Origin: Cellvibrio mixtus subsp. mixtus J3-8
GTDB taxonomy: Bacteria; Pseudomonadota; Gammaproteobacteria; Pseudomonadales; Cellvibrionaceae
DNA: 53,401 nt
Assembly (NCBI RefSeq): GCF_000766945.1
Contig: NZ_KN266215.1
Location: 79,754-133,154 of the forward strand
Direction of reading: 5' to 3'
Each line of letters begins with the position of its first letter. Position 1 is the first letter of the stretch. Shown here piece after piece: positions 36,116-46,698 of this stretch. The notes under the pieces were generated by a model, which had not been told where the DNA came from, ran no database searches, and worked only from the letters and a program-made list of their open reading frames with translations. The position numbers were made by a program, and so were the translations under genes.

Positions 36116-38463
36116 CAGGCAATCTCGTTCAGTTTTTCTTCCAGCCTGGTGACGCCAAGACGGAAGGCTTCAATGTTGGGATCATTTTCTGCTTCGGCTT
36201 GAGCCAAACGCTCGCGCGCTTTTTGCAGGCGCAATTGCAATGCCTGGATTTGTTCGGCCCGTTTTTGCCCATCACTTTTGTTTGCCATGGCTGTAGCTTT
36301 TTGTCTGGCTTTTTCGATGGCAATCTGCGCGGCAGTTTTTTCCGCTTTCACCGCTACTGGCTCATTTGCACCGGGTTCCGTCAATTGCGCTTCTGTTTCA
36401 GCAATTTTTTCGCGCAGTTTGTCCACACCTTGCTGTAGCGCGGCCACATTGATACTGCCGTCAGCTTTTGCTTCAGCAACGCGTTCTTCGGCTTTAGCCA
36501 AACGCGAGTGCAAGGATTCGATGTTGCTACGAATTCTATCGGCAGGTGAAATTGCCAGTTTTGCTTGTGCACGCGCGATCGCCGCTGCAATCGGATCGTC
36601 TATTGCGGTGGTGGTTGCCACTGCAGGTGTGGTGGCAGTTGGTAATGGTTCCGGGGCAGCTAGCTCCGGTTGGGTCGCTATAAAGTCCGCCAGTTTTTTC
36701 TCGGCTTCAGCAAGTTTTAATGCAGCTTGTTTAACACGCACTTGCTGTTTAACAAGTTGTTCCTCGCTGATTACCGGATTGGTTTTATTTGGCACCAGGG
36801 GTTTTTGCGCAAACTCAAGTGTGCTCTTCGCCGCATTGACCATGCGTTCGAGTTTTATCTTTTGTTCGTCAGCAGATATTTGTACTGCACTTGCTTTGGC
36901 AACTGCCGCAGCAACAATGTCAGTTGTTGTTGCAAGCGCTTCCAGCGGCTCAGAAGTAGCGATAGTTTTTTCCGCCAGTTTTTTCTTCGCTTCTTCTGCT
37001 GCTTTTTGGCGAAGCAAACGTTTGGCTTCTTTTTCCGCTTCTTCTTTAGCGATACGCGCCTGACGGAATTCAAACCGCTGGCGAGAGCGATCCGCTTTTT
37101 CTTTTTCTATTTCTTGCTGGCGAATGCTGCCTTTGGCGGCGCGGTAATATTGCACCAGCGGAATCGAACTTGGACACACGTAGGAACATGCACCGCATTC
37201 AATGCAATCAAATAAATTGTGTGTTTCCAGTCGATCAAAATCTTCTGCTTGTGCATACCAGAATAATTGTTGCGGTAACAAACTGACGGGGCACACTTCT
37301 GCACACAGGCCGCAGCGAATGCAGGCTTGTGCCGGTGCGGGCGGCGGCAATTCCTGCTTTCCCGGTGCGAGAATGCAATTGGTAGTTTTAATGACCGGCG
37401 CATCCAGATCCAACAACGTGAAACCCATCATCGGGCCGCCCATTACGACGCGTGACGCGCGATTCGCATCAAAACCGTGTTGCTCTAATACGTAGCTAAT
37501 TGGAGTGCCGAATAACACATCAATATTGCGTTGGGTTTGCAATGCTTCACCCACAATCGTCGTCACACGCGAAATCATCGGTTCGCCGTAGCGCACTGCG
37601 CGCCATGCGGCAACTGCGGTTGCGACGTTAACGCAAATCACACCGATATCCGCCGAGTGATGTCCGCTCGGTGTTTCGCGTCCGGTTAATATCTGGATGA
37701 TTTGCTTTGCGCCGCCCGACGGATATTTTGTCGGGAAAGAAACGACCTGGATTTTTTTTGCTTCGGGATCAGTCACCGCTGCCGCCGCGATTGCCATTTT
37801 TAGCGCGGCGATGGCCTTGGGTTTGTTGTCTTCCACACCGATCAATAATTTTTCGGGATGGTGCAAAATATGGCTAAGCAATAACGTGCCCGCAATTAAT
37901 TCATTGGCGCGTACTTGCATCAACATATCATCAGCGGTGATGTAGGGTTCGCACTCGGCGCCGTTGAGAATTAATGTATCAATGACTTGTGTGGATTTCG
38001 GGGCAAGTTTTACGGCGGTGGGAAAACCGGCGCCACCTAATCCGGCCACTCCGGCAGCGCGAATTTTATCGAGCAATTCCAGGCGATCCAGCGCGCGAAA
38101 ATCAGCGCACTCTTCTTTTTCAATCCACGCATGCAAACCATCGGGCTGGATCACAATGGATTGCGCGGCAATTCCGGAAGGGTGGGGAATTGCCCGGTCT
38201 TCAATCGCGATCACCGTTCCAGAAGTGGAGGCGTGGGTATTCGCACTAAAAGTGCCATCGGCAGCGCCGATTAATTGCCCCGCTAACACTGAATCGCCAA
38301 CCTGCACCACCGGTTGGGCCGGGGTGCCCATATGCTGGTTCAATGGGATGACTAGTAGCGGCGGCAGGGGAATTTCGCCCAGCGGTAATTGCAGCGACTG
38401 GTTTTTATTTTCCGGTGGATGAATGCCGCCGGGAATATCCCAAACTCTGGTTAAACTGGTCAT
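36115..38463 (-). CDS. rsxC: Rnf/Rsx complex subunit C
   Basis: A 782-residue peripheral subunit predicted to bind NADH and FMN and two [4Fe-4S] clusters. The N-terminal part has GGIHPPENK, GLGGAGFPTAVKL and ILNGAECEPYITADD. The clusters are in CIRCGLCAEVCP and CIECGACSYVCP (about 370-420). From about residue 450 the protein becomes an Ala/Lys/Glu-rich extended region of the kind seen in gammaproteobacterial RnfC, with repeated AKAEERVAEAKA- and ERLAQAEA-like heptads. Start and stop overlap neighbouring genes by one base each. Confidence 0.95.
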   Translation of the reverse strand: MTSLTRVWDIPGGIHPPENKNQSLQLPLGEIPLPPLLVIPLNQHMGTPAQPVVQVGDSVLAGQLIGAADGTFSANTHASTSGTVIAIEDRAIPHPSGIAAQSIVIQPDGLHAWIEKEECADFRALDRLELLDKIRAAGVAGLGGAGFPTAVKLAPKSTQVIDTLILNGAECEPYITADDMLMQVRANELIAGTLLLSHILHHPEKLLIGVEDNKPKAIAALKMAIAAAAVTDPEAKKIQVVSFPTKYPSGGAKQIIQILTGRETPSGHHSADIGVICVNVATAVAAWRAVRYGEPMISRVTTIVGEALQTQRNIDVLFGTPISYVLEQHGFDANRASRVVMGGPMMGFTLLDLDAPVIKTTNCILAPGKQELPPPAPAQACIRCGLCAEVCPVSLLPQQLFWYAQAEDFDRLETHNLFDCIECGACSYVCPSSIPLVQYYRAAKGSIRQQEIEKEKADRSRQRFEFRQARIAKEEAEKEAKRLLRQKAAEEAKKKLAEKTIATSEPLEALATTTDIVAAAVAKASAVQISADEQKIKLERMVNAAKSTLEFAQKPLVPNKTNPVISEEQLVKQQVRVKQAALKLAEAEKKLADFIATQPELAAPEPLPTATTPAVATTTAIDDPIAAAIARAQAKLAISPADRIRSNIESLHSRLAKAEERVAEAKADGSINVAALQQGVDKLREKIAETEAQLTEPGANEPVAVKAEKTAAQIAIEKARQKATAMANKSDGQKRAEQIQALQLRLQKARERLAQAEAENDPNIEAFRLGVTRLEEKLNEIA

Positions 38464-39110
38464 TACGCGGCCTTTTCGTCGTCGCTGTTGCGGCGGTCAG
38501 AAGCGATCAAATTGAGCTCGTTGGCCACTACATGGAATAGCGGTTTCTGGTTAGTGGTGGGCAGCGTCCATTTCCAGGCATTGAGATCGGTTTGCACTGG
38601 AATCATATCGATACAATCCACCGGGCAGGGCTCCACGCACAAATCACAACCCGTGCATTCATCGGCGATTACCGTATGCATTTGTTTAGCTGCGCCGAGG
38701 ATCGCATCCGTTGGGCAGGCCTGGATACATTTAGTACAGCCTATGCATTCCTCCTCGCGAATAAACGCGACTTTCTTGACCTCGGAATATTCGCCGTGCT
38801 CAGTGTCCAGTGACGGGGCAGGTACATCAAGCAAATCGGCGAGGGCATTAATCGTCGCCTGGCCGCCGGGTGGACATTTATTGATGTCTTCGCCGTTAAC
38901 GATGGCTTGTGCGTAAGGCTTGCAACCGGGATGACCGCATTGGCCGCATTGGGTTTGTGGCAACAACGCATCGATGCGCTCGACCAGTGGGTCACCGTCC
39001 ACTTTATATTTTACCGCCGCAAAACCCAGGATCGCCCCGAAGGCAGCGGATAATCCACCTAACGCCAGGAGCGCGCTGAGAATCGGGTTTTGCAGGATAA
39101 CGTCGATCAT
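38463..39110 (-). CDS. rsxB: Rnf/Rsx complex ferredoxin subunit B
   Basis: A 215-residue iron-sulphur subunit. An N-terminal helix ([23 protein letters not shown]) anchors it. The 4Fe-4S domain [16 protein letters not shown] is at about 54-69, followed by two ferredoxin motifs, [16 protein letters not shown] and [16 protein letters not shown]. It passes electrons between the membrane subunits and the cytoplasmic side. The C-terminus is somewhat longer than in E. coli RsxB. The stop shares a base with the rsxC start. Confidence 0.95.
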   Translation of the reverse strand: MIDVILQNPILSALLALGGLSAAFGAILGFAAVKYKVDGDPLVERIDALLPQTQCGQCGHPGCKPYAQAIVNGEDINKCPPGGQATINALADLLDVPAPSLDTEHGEYSEVKKVAFIREEECIGCTKCIQACPTDAILGAAKQMHTVIADECTGCDLCVEPCPVDCIDMIPVQTDLNAWKWTLPTTNQKPLFHVVANELNLIASDRRNSDDEKAA

Positions 39111-39125
39111 GATGCTGGCCCGGAA

Positions 39126-39716
39126 TTACTGTGCACTGACCAATCCGCCAAAGCCGAGAAAGGCAAGGGCGATAAGGCCGGCAGTGATCATCCCGATTGA
39201 TGCACCTTTAAACGGTGCTGGCACATCGGCAACAGCAAGGCGTTCGCGCATGGCGGAAAACAGGATTAGCACCATTGCAAATCCCAGTGAGCCGCCGAAA
39301 CCGTAGAGCGTCGATTCAAAGAAATTATGTGCTTTCTGGGTATTCAATAATGCAACACCAAGTACCGCGCAATTCACAGTAATCAACGGAAGAAAAATTC
39401 CCAGCATGCGATAGAGCAGCGGGCTGGTTTTCTCCATAAACATTTTTACGAATTGCACGACGGCGGCGATAACCAAAATAAACGCGATAGTACGCAAATA
39501 CTGCAAACCCAGTGGGGCGAGAATCCAGGTATCCACCAGATAACTGCAAATAGAGGCAAGGGTCATCACAAACATGGTTGCGCCGCCCATCCCGATAGCG
39601 CTTTCCAGTTTGTTGGAAACGCCCATAAATGGACACAAGCCAAGGAACTGTGCCAGCACAAAGTTGTTCACCAGTACCGTGCTAAGCAGAATGATGGCCA
39701 ATTCGCTAAGAGTCAT
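39126..39716 (-). CDS. rsxA: Rnf/Rsx complex subunit A
   Basis: A 196-residue integral membrane subunit with six helices, of near-identical length to E. coli RsxA (193). Landmarks are [34 protein letters not shown] and [20 protein letters not shown]; the two Cys ligate the membrane [2Fe-2S] site with RsxE. It is the first gene of rsxABCDGE, which drives electron transfer between NADH and ferredoxin or keeps SoxR reduced. The order and spacing are those of a complete functional operon. Confidence 0.96.
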   Translation of the reverse strand: MTLSELAIILLSTVLVNNFVLAQFLGLCPFMGVSNKLESAIGMGGATMFVMTLASICSYLVDTWILAPLGLQYLRTIAFILVIAAVVQFVKMFMEKTSPLLYRMLGIFLPLITVNCAVLGVALLNTQKAHNFFESTLYGFGGSLGFAMVLILFSAMRERLAVADVPAPFKGASIGMITAGLIALAFLGFGGLVSAQ

Positions 39717-39761
39717 GATGTGTTCTGCCGGGAATAAACGAGGTTGTTTGTGGTGTTATAA

Positions 39762-39909
39762 ATTGTAGGTTGCTGGTGAGGAACGAACCGCAACATTCGT
39801 CCTCGCAAGCGGCACAATGTATTTTAAATCACAATCGCAAGGATCGGGCTTTCGGTTTGCGCGGGGCGATGGGCATGTTGGGGTTCGTTCCTCACCGCCA
39901 ACCTACAAT
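39762..39909. repeat. REPIN-like element: two inverted REP-type hairpins
   Basis: Two 28-bp arms (39762-39789 and 39882-39909) are inverted copies that match at 26 positions. Each arm extends into its own hairpin: a 5+3 bp stem with one bulge and a 9-base loop (39769-39794 and 39877-39902). A shorter third copy, GGAGCGAACCCCAAACAT, lies at 39929-39946. This is the layout of paired REP sequences (REPINs). It sits between rsxA and the end of metG. No RAYT transposase is in the window. Confidence 0.7.
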
Positions 39910-39955
39910 AGCGGTGTATTCCGACAAGGAGCGAACCCCAAACATTTATGGGGAT

Positions 39956-41995
39956 TTACATCACCCGTTGCCCTGGCTTCGCACCGCTGTGCGGCTCCAG
40001 TAAATACAATTCATTACCGCCAGGGCCTGCCGCCAACACCATGCCTTCACTCATACCGAATTTCATTTTGCGCGGCTTGAGGTTCGCAACAACCACAGTG
40101 AGTTTGCCTACCAAATCTTCCGGTTTATACGCTGCTTTGATTCCCGAAAACACATTGCGGGTTTCGCCACCGAGATCCAGCGTCAGGCGCAATAATTTAT
40201 CTGAACCTTCCACATGTTCTGCATTCGCAATCAGGGCGATACGCAAATCTACTTTAGCGAAATCATCGAATTCAATTTCTGCTGCGATGGGTTCACCGGA
40301 TTTTTCAGCAGCAGGTGCTTTTGCCGATGTTTTTGCCGGGGCAGCTGCGGCTAAAGATTCTTTACCCGCTTCAATCATCGCATCCACTTTGTCTTTTTCC
40401 ACGCGCGTTAACAGTGGTTTGAATTCGTTAATTTTTCCACCAGAGCGGAAACTGATGGGCGCATTCCAGCTTAATGTTTCACCAAGGAATTGTTCTGCGT
40501 CTTTTGTTAATGCCGGCAACACGGGTTTCAAATAGGTCAGCAACGCGCGGAACATATTAATGCCGAGTGTGCATACCGCTTGCGTTTGCGCTTCGGCGCC
40601 TGCTTGCTTGGCAAGTTTCCATGGCTCTTGTGTGGCGATGTATTCGTTAGCGGCATCGGCCAGCGCCATAATTTCGCGCATGGCTTTGCTGTAGTCGCGG
40701 CTTTCATAATAGTTGGCGATAGTTTCGCCCGCATCGATAAATTGTTGCCACAACGCCTTATCAGCAATTTCAGTTGCCAATACACCACCAGCATTGTTAA
40801 TGAATTTCGCCGTGCGGCTGGCGATATTCACTACTTTACCAACCAGATCCGAATTCACGCGCTGGATAAAATCCTCCAGGTTCAAATCGATATCATCCAC
40901 ATTGCTGGTGAGTTTTGCGGCAAAGTAATAACGCAAATATTCCGGATTCAAATGGTCGAGGTAAGTGCGCGCATTAATAAAAGTACCGCGCGATTTACTC
41001 ATCTTGGTGCCGTTCACGGTTAAAAATCCGTGCACGCAAATTTTGGTCGGCGTGCGCAAATTGGCGGAGTGCAGCATCGCCGGCCAAAAGAGCGCGTGGA
41101 AATTTACGATGTCCTTGCCGATAAAGTGATACACGTCGGCAGTGGAGTCCAGCTTCCAATATTCCTGCCAATCTCCACCGGTTTTATCTAACAGGTTTTT
41201 CAAACTGGCGATATAGCCGATGGGGGCATCCAGCCACACATAAAAATATTTGCCGGGTTCACCGGGAATTTCAAAACCGAAATAAGGTGCATCGCGGGAG
41301 ATATCCCATTCCTGCAAACCGGCATCCAGCCATTCGGCCATTTTGTTGGCAACTTCATCCTGCAAGTGACCGGCGCGCGTCCAGGTTTTCAGGAAATCGC
41401 TGAACGCGGGCAGGGTGAAGAAAAAGTGTTCGGAATCTTTCGCTACCGGCGTCGCACCGGAAATCGCTGATTTTGGATTGATCAAATCCATTGGTGAATA
41501 AGTTGCACCGCATTTCTCGCAGTTATCGCCGTATTGGTCTTCGGTTTTACATTTGGGGCAAGTGCCTTTGATGTAACGGTCAGCGAGGAACAATTGCTTT
41601 TCCGGGTCATAGGCTTGGGTAATGGCGCGGGTGGCGATATGACCATTGGCTTTCAAACGGCTGTAAATCAGGTTGGACAGCTCGCGATTTTCATCCGAAT
41701 GGGTTGAATGGTAGTTGTCGAAATTGATATTAAACGCTGCAAAGTCAGCCTCATGTTCGGCTTTGACATTGGCGATTTGCTGTTCGGCTGAATGACCCAA
41801 CTGCTCGGCTTTAAGCATGATCGCAGTGCCGTGGGCATCATCGGCACAGACGTAAGTACAATCCACCCCACGTATTTTCTGGAAGCGCACCCAAATATCG
41901 GTCTGGATATATTCCACCAGGTGGCCGAGGTGGATCGAACCGTTGGCATAGGGTAATGCACTGGTAACGAGAATCTTACGGGATGATTGAGTCAT
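39956..41995 (-). CDS. metG: Methionyl-tRNA synthetase
   Basis: Charges tRNA-Met with methionine. The 679-residue dimeric type has the class I HLGH at 22-25 and KMSKS at 331-335. A zinc knuckle with C146, C149, C159 and C162 lies in the connective peptide. A C-terminal EMAP/Trbp111-like tRNA-binding domain starts near 575 ([11 protein letters not shown]). A linker rich in Ala/Lys (about 545-565) joins the parts. It lies upstream of the rsx operon with the REPIN-like element between. Confidence 0.97.
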   Translation of the reverse strand: MTQSSRKILVTSALPYANGSIHLGHLVEYIQTDIWVRFQKIRGVDCTYVCADDAHGTAIMLKAEQLGHSAEQQIANVKAEHEADFAAFNINFDNYHSTHSDENRELSNLIYSRLKANGHIATRAITQAYDPEKQLFLADRYIKGTCPKCKTEDQYGDNCEKCGATYSPMDLINPKSAISGATPVAKDSEHFFFTLPAFSDFLKTWTRAGHLQDEVANKMAEWLDAGLQEWDISRDAPYFGFEIPGEPGKYFYVWLDAPIGYIASLKNLLDKTGGDWQEYWKLDSTADVYHFIGKDIVNFHALFWPAMLHSANLRTPTKICVHGFLTVNGTKMSKSRGTFINARTYLDHLNPEYLRYYFAAKLTSNVDDIDLNLEDFIQRVNSDLVGKVVNIASRTAKFINNAGGVLATEIADKALWQQFIDAGETIANYYESRDYSKAMREIMALADAANEYIATQEPWKLAKQAGAEAQTQAVCTLGINMFRALLTYLKPVLPALTKDAEQFLGETLSWNAPISFRSGGKINEFKPLLTRVEKDKVDAMIEAGKESLAAAAPAKTSAKAPAAEKSGEPIAAEIEFDDFAKVDLRIALIANAEHVEGSDKLLRLTLDLGGETRNVFSGIKAAYKPEDLVGKLTVVVANLKPRKMKFGMSEGMVLAAGPGGNELYLLEPHSGAKPGQRVM

Positions 41996-42372
41996 AGGAT
42001 TACAACCTGTAACAGTCAGAAGTCAACGCCGAAGGCAGGGCGCAAGGCAAAAATTGGGCGCGCACTATAGCATTTTTGAGCAGCCTTTTCGTAGCGATCC
42101 CCTTATATGCCAGCAATTTTGTCAAATTTGCAAAATTGTTAAATTTGCAATTTTGGCGACAATCGCATGATCGAATATTCGACAAAAAAGTGTATTGCTA
42201 CCGCTGGATGTTGGAAAAATCAGCATTTAAGGCGATTCTTTCCCGGTTTCAGATTATAAAAACGTTGGCGCGGCTCGTGCTAATGACTTCTGTTGCTTAG
42301 CAATTTCGTTTTGTTTATCAATGTCGCTGGTTTAAAACGATAAAAATCGACACCTTAACTCATGGACTAACA
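41996..42372. other. Divergent promoter region between metG and the hybrid kinase
   Basis: 377 bp without a supported gene. It must contain promoters for both directions. On the minus strand a TATAGT at 42064-42069 could be the metG -10 box. The 17-bp-period repeats at 42114-42155 are its most striking content. A 74-codon open frame at 42076-42300 shows no family resemblance and is not called. Confidence 0.5.
42114..42155. repeat. 17-bp-period array of 8-mers
   Basis: CAATTTTG (42114-42121), CAAAATTG (42131-42138) and CAATTTTG (42148-42155) are spaced exactly 17 bp apart. They are separated by near-identical spacers, TCAAATTTG and TTAAATTTG. Neighbouring 8-mers are reverse complements, giving overlapping dyads. 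It looks like an operator array. Confidence 0.6.
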
Positions 42373-45300
42373 ATGGCTCCTTCATCTCCTGTTGATCAAA
42401 GCACATTCCGTCGCATCCTCGCGCGCAATATCGTCTTCCCCCTGGTATTCGGCTTGATTAATGCCGCCGTTTTTATTGTGCTGATTCTGTTTTTACTCAA
42501 TGCCTTCCGGTGGGTTGAACACACAGAGGCGGTACTGGCTAAATCCCATGAATCATCGCGGTTGATGGTAGATATGCAAACTGGAATGCGCGGATTCCTT
42601 ATTACCGGTGAAGAACCGTTTTTGAATATCTATCGGCTTGCGCGCCCCAAGGTTAGCCCTGAGTTAACCATGCTGAAGGAAATGGTTGGCGATAACAAAG
42701 TTCAGGTAGAGCGCTTGCTACGCATTGAAGCGATGCATGCTGAATGGGTTGCCTACAGTGAGCGCGCCATCGAGATGCGCCGTAATAATGGTGATTACGC
42801 GAAGCTGGTGAGCAGTCGCGGGCAACAGGAATTTAATGAAATTCGCCGCGAAATTACTGATTTCCAGGATATGGAAAATAATTTTCTGATAGAGCGCCGC
42901 GAAGATGCGCGCAATGTAACCATTATTTCGATAATTGTTTACCTGGCCGTGATGGTGGTGGTTACGGGATTATTAAGTTATTTGGGGCGTCGCGAGTTAG
43001 TCCAGCTTTCCAATACCTACAACGACTCCCTTGAAGAGCGTCGCCGCCATGCCGAAACACTTGAACAACAAAATTGGCAGCGCGCAGGGCAGGCACGCCT
43101 TGCGGAACAAAGTATTGGCCAGGCTTCCATGGGCGCGCTGGGGCAAATCATCCTGGATTTCCTTGTCCATTACCTGGGTGCATCGGCTGCCGCTTTTTAT
43201 TCGCGCCGCAGCGGTCACCATGCATTGCAACGGATCGCGAGCTACGGTTTCCGCCATGATATGGCCGATGCGCAGCAAACCCTGGAAGCGGGTGAGAGTC
43301 TGGTGGAACAGGCTCTGTTATCCAACCGCATAATTGAATTAAACGATGTACCTGCGGATTACGTAAAAATTAATTCCGGATTGGGTGAAGCTGTACCGCG
43401 CCATATTGTGATGGTGCCGGTGGCCCACGATGATCAAACCAACGGTGTTATTGAATTAGGTTTTTTGCATGCGCCGGCAACACGCGATATTGAATTCCTG
43501 AAACTCGTTGCCCCGAATATCGGCAATTCGCTGGAAATGGCGATTAATCGCCGTCGCCTGCAGGATGTATTGGAAGAGACACAACAACTCAACGAAGAGT
43601 TGCAAGTACAACAAGAAGAATTGCGCACCGCCAATGAAGAACTTGAAGAACAATCGCGGATATTGGAAGAGTCGCAGGCATTGTTGGAAAACCAAAAAGC
43701 AGAATTGGAACAAACCAACGAAAAATTATTGGACCAGGCTGTCGTGCTGGATCAAAAAAATGTTGCGCTCAATACCATCCAGGTGGAATTGGAAGAGCGT
43801 GCGGCCGAGCTGCAACGCGCAAGTAAATACAAATCTGAATTCCTGGCCAATATGTCGCACGAATTGCGCACTCCATTAAACAGCTCGATGATCCTGGCAA
43901 AATTGCTGGCCGAAAATGCCAAGGGCAACCTCAATCCGGAGCAAGTACAGTTCGCCAACAGTATTTACTCTGCTGGCAATGATTTGCTGAATTTGATTAA
44001 CGACATCCTTGATATCTCCAAAGTCGAAGCCGGTAAACTGGAATTGGCTCCAGAGGTGATTCCAATCCAGCGTTTGGTCGATTCATTGCGCCTCACATTT
44101 GAACCATTAGCGACGCAAAAAAAACTGGAGTTTTCGGCCGCGATTGAAGCGGGCACATTGCCGTCGATTTTTACCGACCATCAACGCCTTGAACAAATCC
44201 TTAAAAATTTGCTCTCCAATGCCATCAAATTTACCGAGCAGGGCAAAATCAGTATTGCTATCGCCCCCGCGCCGGATAATGGAATTTCATTCGCAGTAAC
44301 CGATTCAGGAATTGGTATTGCCATCGAGCATCAAACCTTAATATTTGAAGCCTTCCAGCAAGCGGATGGCAGCATCAGTCGTCGCTACGGTGGCACCGGT
44401 TTGGGGTTATCGATTTCGCGTGACCTCGCCAGTTTGCTGGGCGGCAGTATCAGCGTGAGCAGCACACCGGGAGTGGGCAGTACATTTACGCTGGTATTGC
44501 CGGCGGAATTATCGCTTGCGCTTGATGAGCCCGTTCCAACACCCGTGCCAGAAAAACCACAGGCTGCTACTCCAGCGATAGAAAAAATTGCTGACAATAA
44601 AGTGCAACAGCCATCAACCGAAAAACGTTTCTTTAATGATGATCGCGATAAAAACACCGATGCCACTCGCAGTGTACTTATCATTGAAGATGATGCGGAT
44701 TTCGCCAGCATTCTTTATGACCTTGCGCACGAATTGCAATATCGTTGCCTGGTAGCAGAAACCGCAGGGGAAGGTTTACAGATTGCGAGTGATTTTATCC
44801 CTGATGCGATATTGCTCGATATCGGCTTGCCGGATACCTCGGGTTTGAATGTGTTGCAAAAATTAAAAGCAAATCCGCTGACGCGCCATATACCGGTGCA
44901 CATTGTGTCTGCGGCGGATCGCAGTGAAGCTGCCTTGCAGATGGGCGCGGTAGGTTATATGAGTAAACCTACAACCCGCGATCGTTTGAAAGACGTATTC
45001 GATAAACTGGAAGACAAACTCACGCGCAAAGTAAAACGTGTACTGCTGGTGGAAGACGATGCGTTACAACGCCAGAGCGTAGTGAAATTAATTGGCGATG
45101 AAGATATTGATATCACGGCGGTTGAGTTGGGCGAAGAAGCCATTGAGTTATTACGCACCACCATTTTTGATTGCATGATCATCGATTTGAAATTGCCGGA
45201 TATGCAAGGCCATGAATTGTTGCAACGCATGTCCACGGAAGATATTTGTTGTTTCCCGCCAGTGATTGTATACACCGGCCGCAACCTGACGCGCGCGGAA

Positions 45301-45849
45301 GAAAATGAACTGCTGAAATATTCCCGTTCGATCATTATCAAAGGTGCACGCTCGCCGGAGCGCTTGTTAGATGAAGTCACGTTGTTCTTGCACAAGGTTG
45401 AATCGGAATTATCCAGTGAGCGCCAAAGTATGTTGAAAACCGTGCGTAGCCGTGACCGTGTATTGGAAGGTCGTCGGGTGCTGCTGGTGGATGACGATAT
45501 GCGCAATATTTTTGCGTTAACCGGTGCGCTCGAACAAAAAGGCGCAATTGTGGAAATTGCGCGCAATGGGTTGGAGTCGCTTGAAAAACTGAATGAAGTT
45601 CCGGAAATTGATCTGGTATTGATGGATGTGATGATGCCGATAATGGACGGGCTTGAGGCCATGCGTCGCATCCGCACGGATGTGCGTTTCCAGAAGTTAC
45701 CGATTATTGCGATCACCGCCAAAGCGATGAAAGATGACCAGGAGCAATGTTTAAAAGCGGGAGCATCGGATTATCTGGCGAAACCAATTGATATTGACAG
45801 GCTCTATTCATTATTACGGGTGTGGATGCCCACTATGGATCGTATCTAG
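42373..45849 (+). CDS. Membrane hybrid histidine kinase with CHASE3, GAF and three receiver domains
   Basis: A 1158-residue signalling protein. Helices at about 15-40 and 178-200 flank a periplasmic CHASE3 domain (MVDMQTGMRGFLITGEEPFL). A cytoplasmic GAF-like region (about 240-390) and a long Glu/Gln-rich coiled coil (about 390-485) follow. The kinase core has phospho-acceptor H496 (MSHELRTPLN) and the ATP-binding DSGIGI and GGTGLGLS. Three receivers have phosphorylatable D816, D938 and D1085. It leads an operon with CheR, CheB and a receiver-kinase. Input signal is unknown. Confidence 0.93.
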   Translation: MAPSSPVDQSTFRRILARNIVFPLVFGLINAAVFIVLILFLLNAFRWVEHTEAVLAKSHESSRLMVDMQTGMRGFLITGEEPFLNIYRLARPKVSPELTMLKEMVGDNKVQVERLLRIEAMHAEWVAYSERAIEMRRNNGDYAKLVSSRGQQEFNEIRREITDFQDMENNFLIERREDARNVTIISIIVYLAVMVVVTGLLSYLGRRELVQLSNTYNDSLEERRRHAETLEQQNWQRAGQARLAEQSIGQASMGALGQIILDFLVHYLGASAAAFYSRRSGHHALQRIASYGFRHDMADAQQTLEAGESLVEQALLSNRIIELNDVPADYVKINSGLGEAVPRHIVMVPVAHDDQTNGVIELGFLHAPATRDIEFLKLVAPNIGNSLEMAINRRRLQDVLEETQQLNEELQVQQEELRTANEELEEQSRILEESQALLENQKAELEQTNEKLLDQAVVLDQKNVALNTIQVELEERAAELQRASKYKSEFLANMSHELRTPLNSSMILAKLLAENAKGNLNPEQVQFANSIYSAGNDLLNLINDILDISKVEAGKLELAPEVIPIQRLVDSLRLTFEPLATQKKLEFSAAIEAGTLPSIFTDHQRLEQILKNLLSNAIKFTEQGKISIAIAPAPDNGISFAVTDSGIGIAIEHQTLIFEAFQQADGSISRRYGGTGLGLSISRDLASLLGGSISVSSTPGVGSTFTLVLPAELSLALDEPVPTPVPEKPQAATPAIEKIADNKVQQPSTEKRFFNDDRDKNTDATRSVLIIEDDADFASILYDLAHELQYRCLVAETAGEGLQIASDFIPDAILLDIGLPDTSGLNVLQKLKANPLTRHIPVHIVSAADRSEAALQMGAVGYMSKPTTRDRLKDVFDKLEDKLTRKVKRVLLVEDDALQRQSVVKLIGDEDIDITAVELGEEAIELLRTTIFDCMIIDLKLPDMQGHELLQRMSTEDICCFPPVIVYTGRNLTRAEENELLKYSRSIIIKGARSPERLLDEVTLFLHKVESELSSERQSMLKTVRSRDRVLEGRRVLLVDDDMRNIFALTGALEQKGAIVEIARNGLESLEKLNEVPEIDLVLMDVMMPIMDGLEAMRRIRTDVRFQKLPIIAITAKAMKDDQEQCLKAGASDYLAKPIDIDRLYSLLRVWMPTMDRI

Positions 45850-45864
45850 AGATGAGCCTGATTA

Positions 45865-46686
45865 ATGAATAACCCTACCAGTATTGACATCGAACTGAAG
45901 TTATTAATCGAAGCGATTTATCTGAAATACAGTTACGATTTTCGCGATTACGCTGGCGCTTCACAAAAGCGCCGCGTTTTTCATGCGATGACGCAATTGC
46001 ACTGTGAATCGATTTCAGAGCTTCAGGCAAAAGTATTGCACGACCCTGATACCTTTATGGAGTTGCTGCAATACCTCACGATCCCGACGACCGAAATGTT
46101 CCGCGATCCGGAATATTTCCTCGCATTACGCGAACATGTCGTGCCGTTTTTAAAAACCTATCCGTCATTAAAAATCTGGATTGCCGGTTGCAGCACCGGT
46201 GAAGAACTTTACTCCATGGCGATACTGTTAAAAGAAGAGGGATTACTGGAGCGCAGTATTATCTATGCCACAGACATTAATCCTCATTCACTTGAAAAAG
46301 CCAGGAAGGGAATTTTTTCGTTAGAGCGCGTGCGTAATTACACCGCGAATTACCAGGCCGCCGGTGGCAAACAATCGTTTTCGGATTACTACACTGCGGC
46401 ATACGATGGAGTGTTATTTGATCGCAGTTTGTGTGAAAACGTGAGCTTTGCCGATCACAGCCTCGCGACCGATAGTGTATTTTCTGAAACGCATTTGGTG
46501 TGTTGCCGCAATGTCATGATTTATTTTAACCCTGCACTGCAAGAGCGGGCGCTGGGGTTATTTCATGAATCATTGTGCCATCGTGGCTTCCTTGGCCTGG
46601 GCAGCAAGGAGAGCATTGATTTTTCCAGCCATGCAAATCATTTTGAGCCTTTGGTAAAACCCCAGCGCATTTATCGCAAATGTTAA
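45865..46686 (+). CDS. CheR-type protein-glutamate methyltransferase
   Basis: A 273-residue SAM-dependent methyltransferase of the CheR class. An N-terminal helical domain contains QKRRVFHAM; TIPTTEMFRDP (72-82), the SAM motif WIAGCSTGEELYSMAI (105-120) and CRNVMIYFN follow. It has no TPR extension. No MCP, CheA or CheW gene is nearby, so it probably does not serve classical chemotaxis. In similar clusters CheR/CheB modify a large hybrid kinase or act in stress signalling; that is inference here. It lies 15 bp after the hybrid kinase gene. Confidence 0.92.
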   Translation: MNNPTSIDIELKLLIEAIYLKYSYDFRDYAGASQKRRVFHAMTQLHCESISELQAKVLHDPDTFMELLQYLTIPTTEMFRDPEYFLALREHVVPFLKTYPSLKIWIAGCSTGEELYSMAILLKEEGLLERSIIYATDINPHSLEKARKGIFSLERVRNYTANYQAAGGKQSFSDYYTAAYDGVLFDRSLCENVSFADHSLATDSVFSETHLVCCRNVMIYFNPALQERALGLFHESLCHRGFLGLGSKESIDFSSHANHFEPLVKPQRIYRKC

Positions 46687-46698
46687 GGCGTCATTGCT

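Noticed and set aside
36278-37063. 261-codon open frame antisense to rsxC
   Set aside because: It mirrors the Ala/Lys/Glu-rich repeats of rsxC, giving a low-complexity Ala/Ser product; it is a shadow of the real gene.
42076-42300. 74-codon open frame between metG and the hybrid kinase
   Set aside because: No family resemblance, no good ribosome-binding site, and it runs through the 17-bp repeat array.
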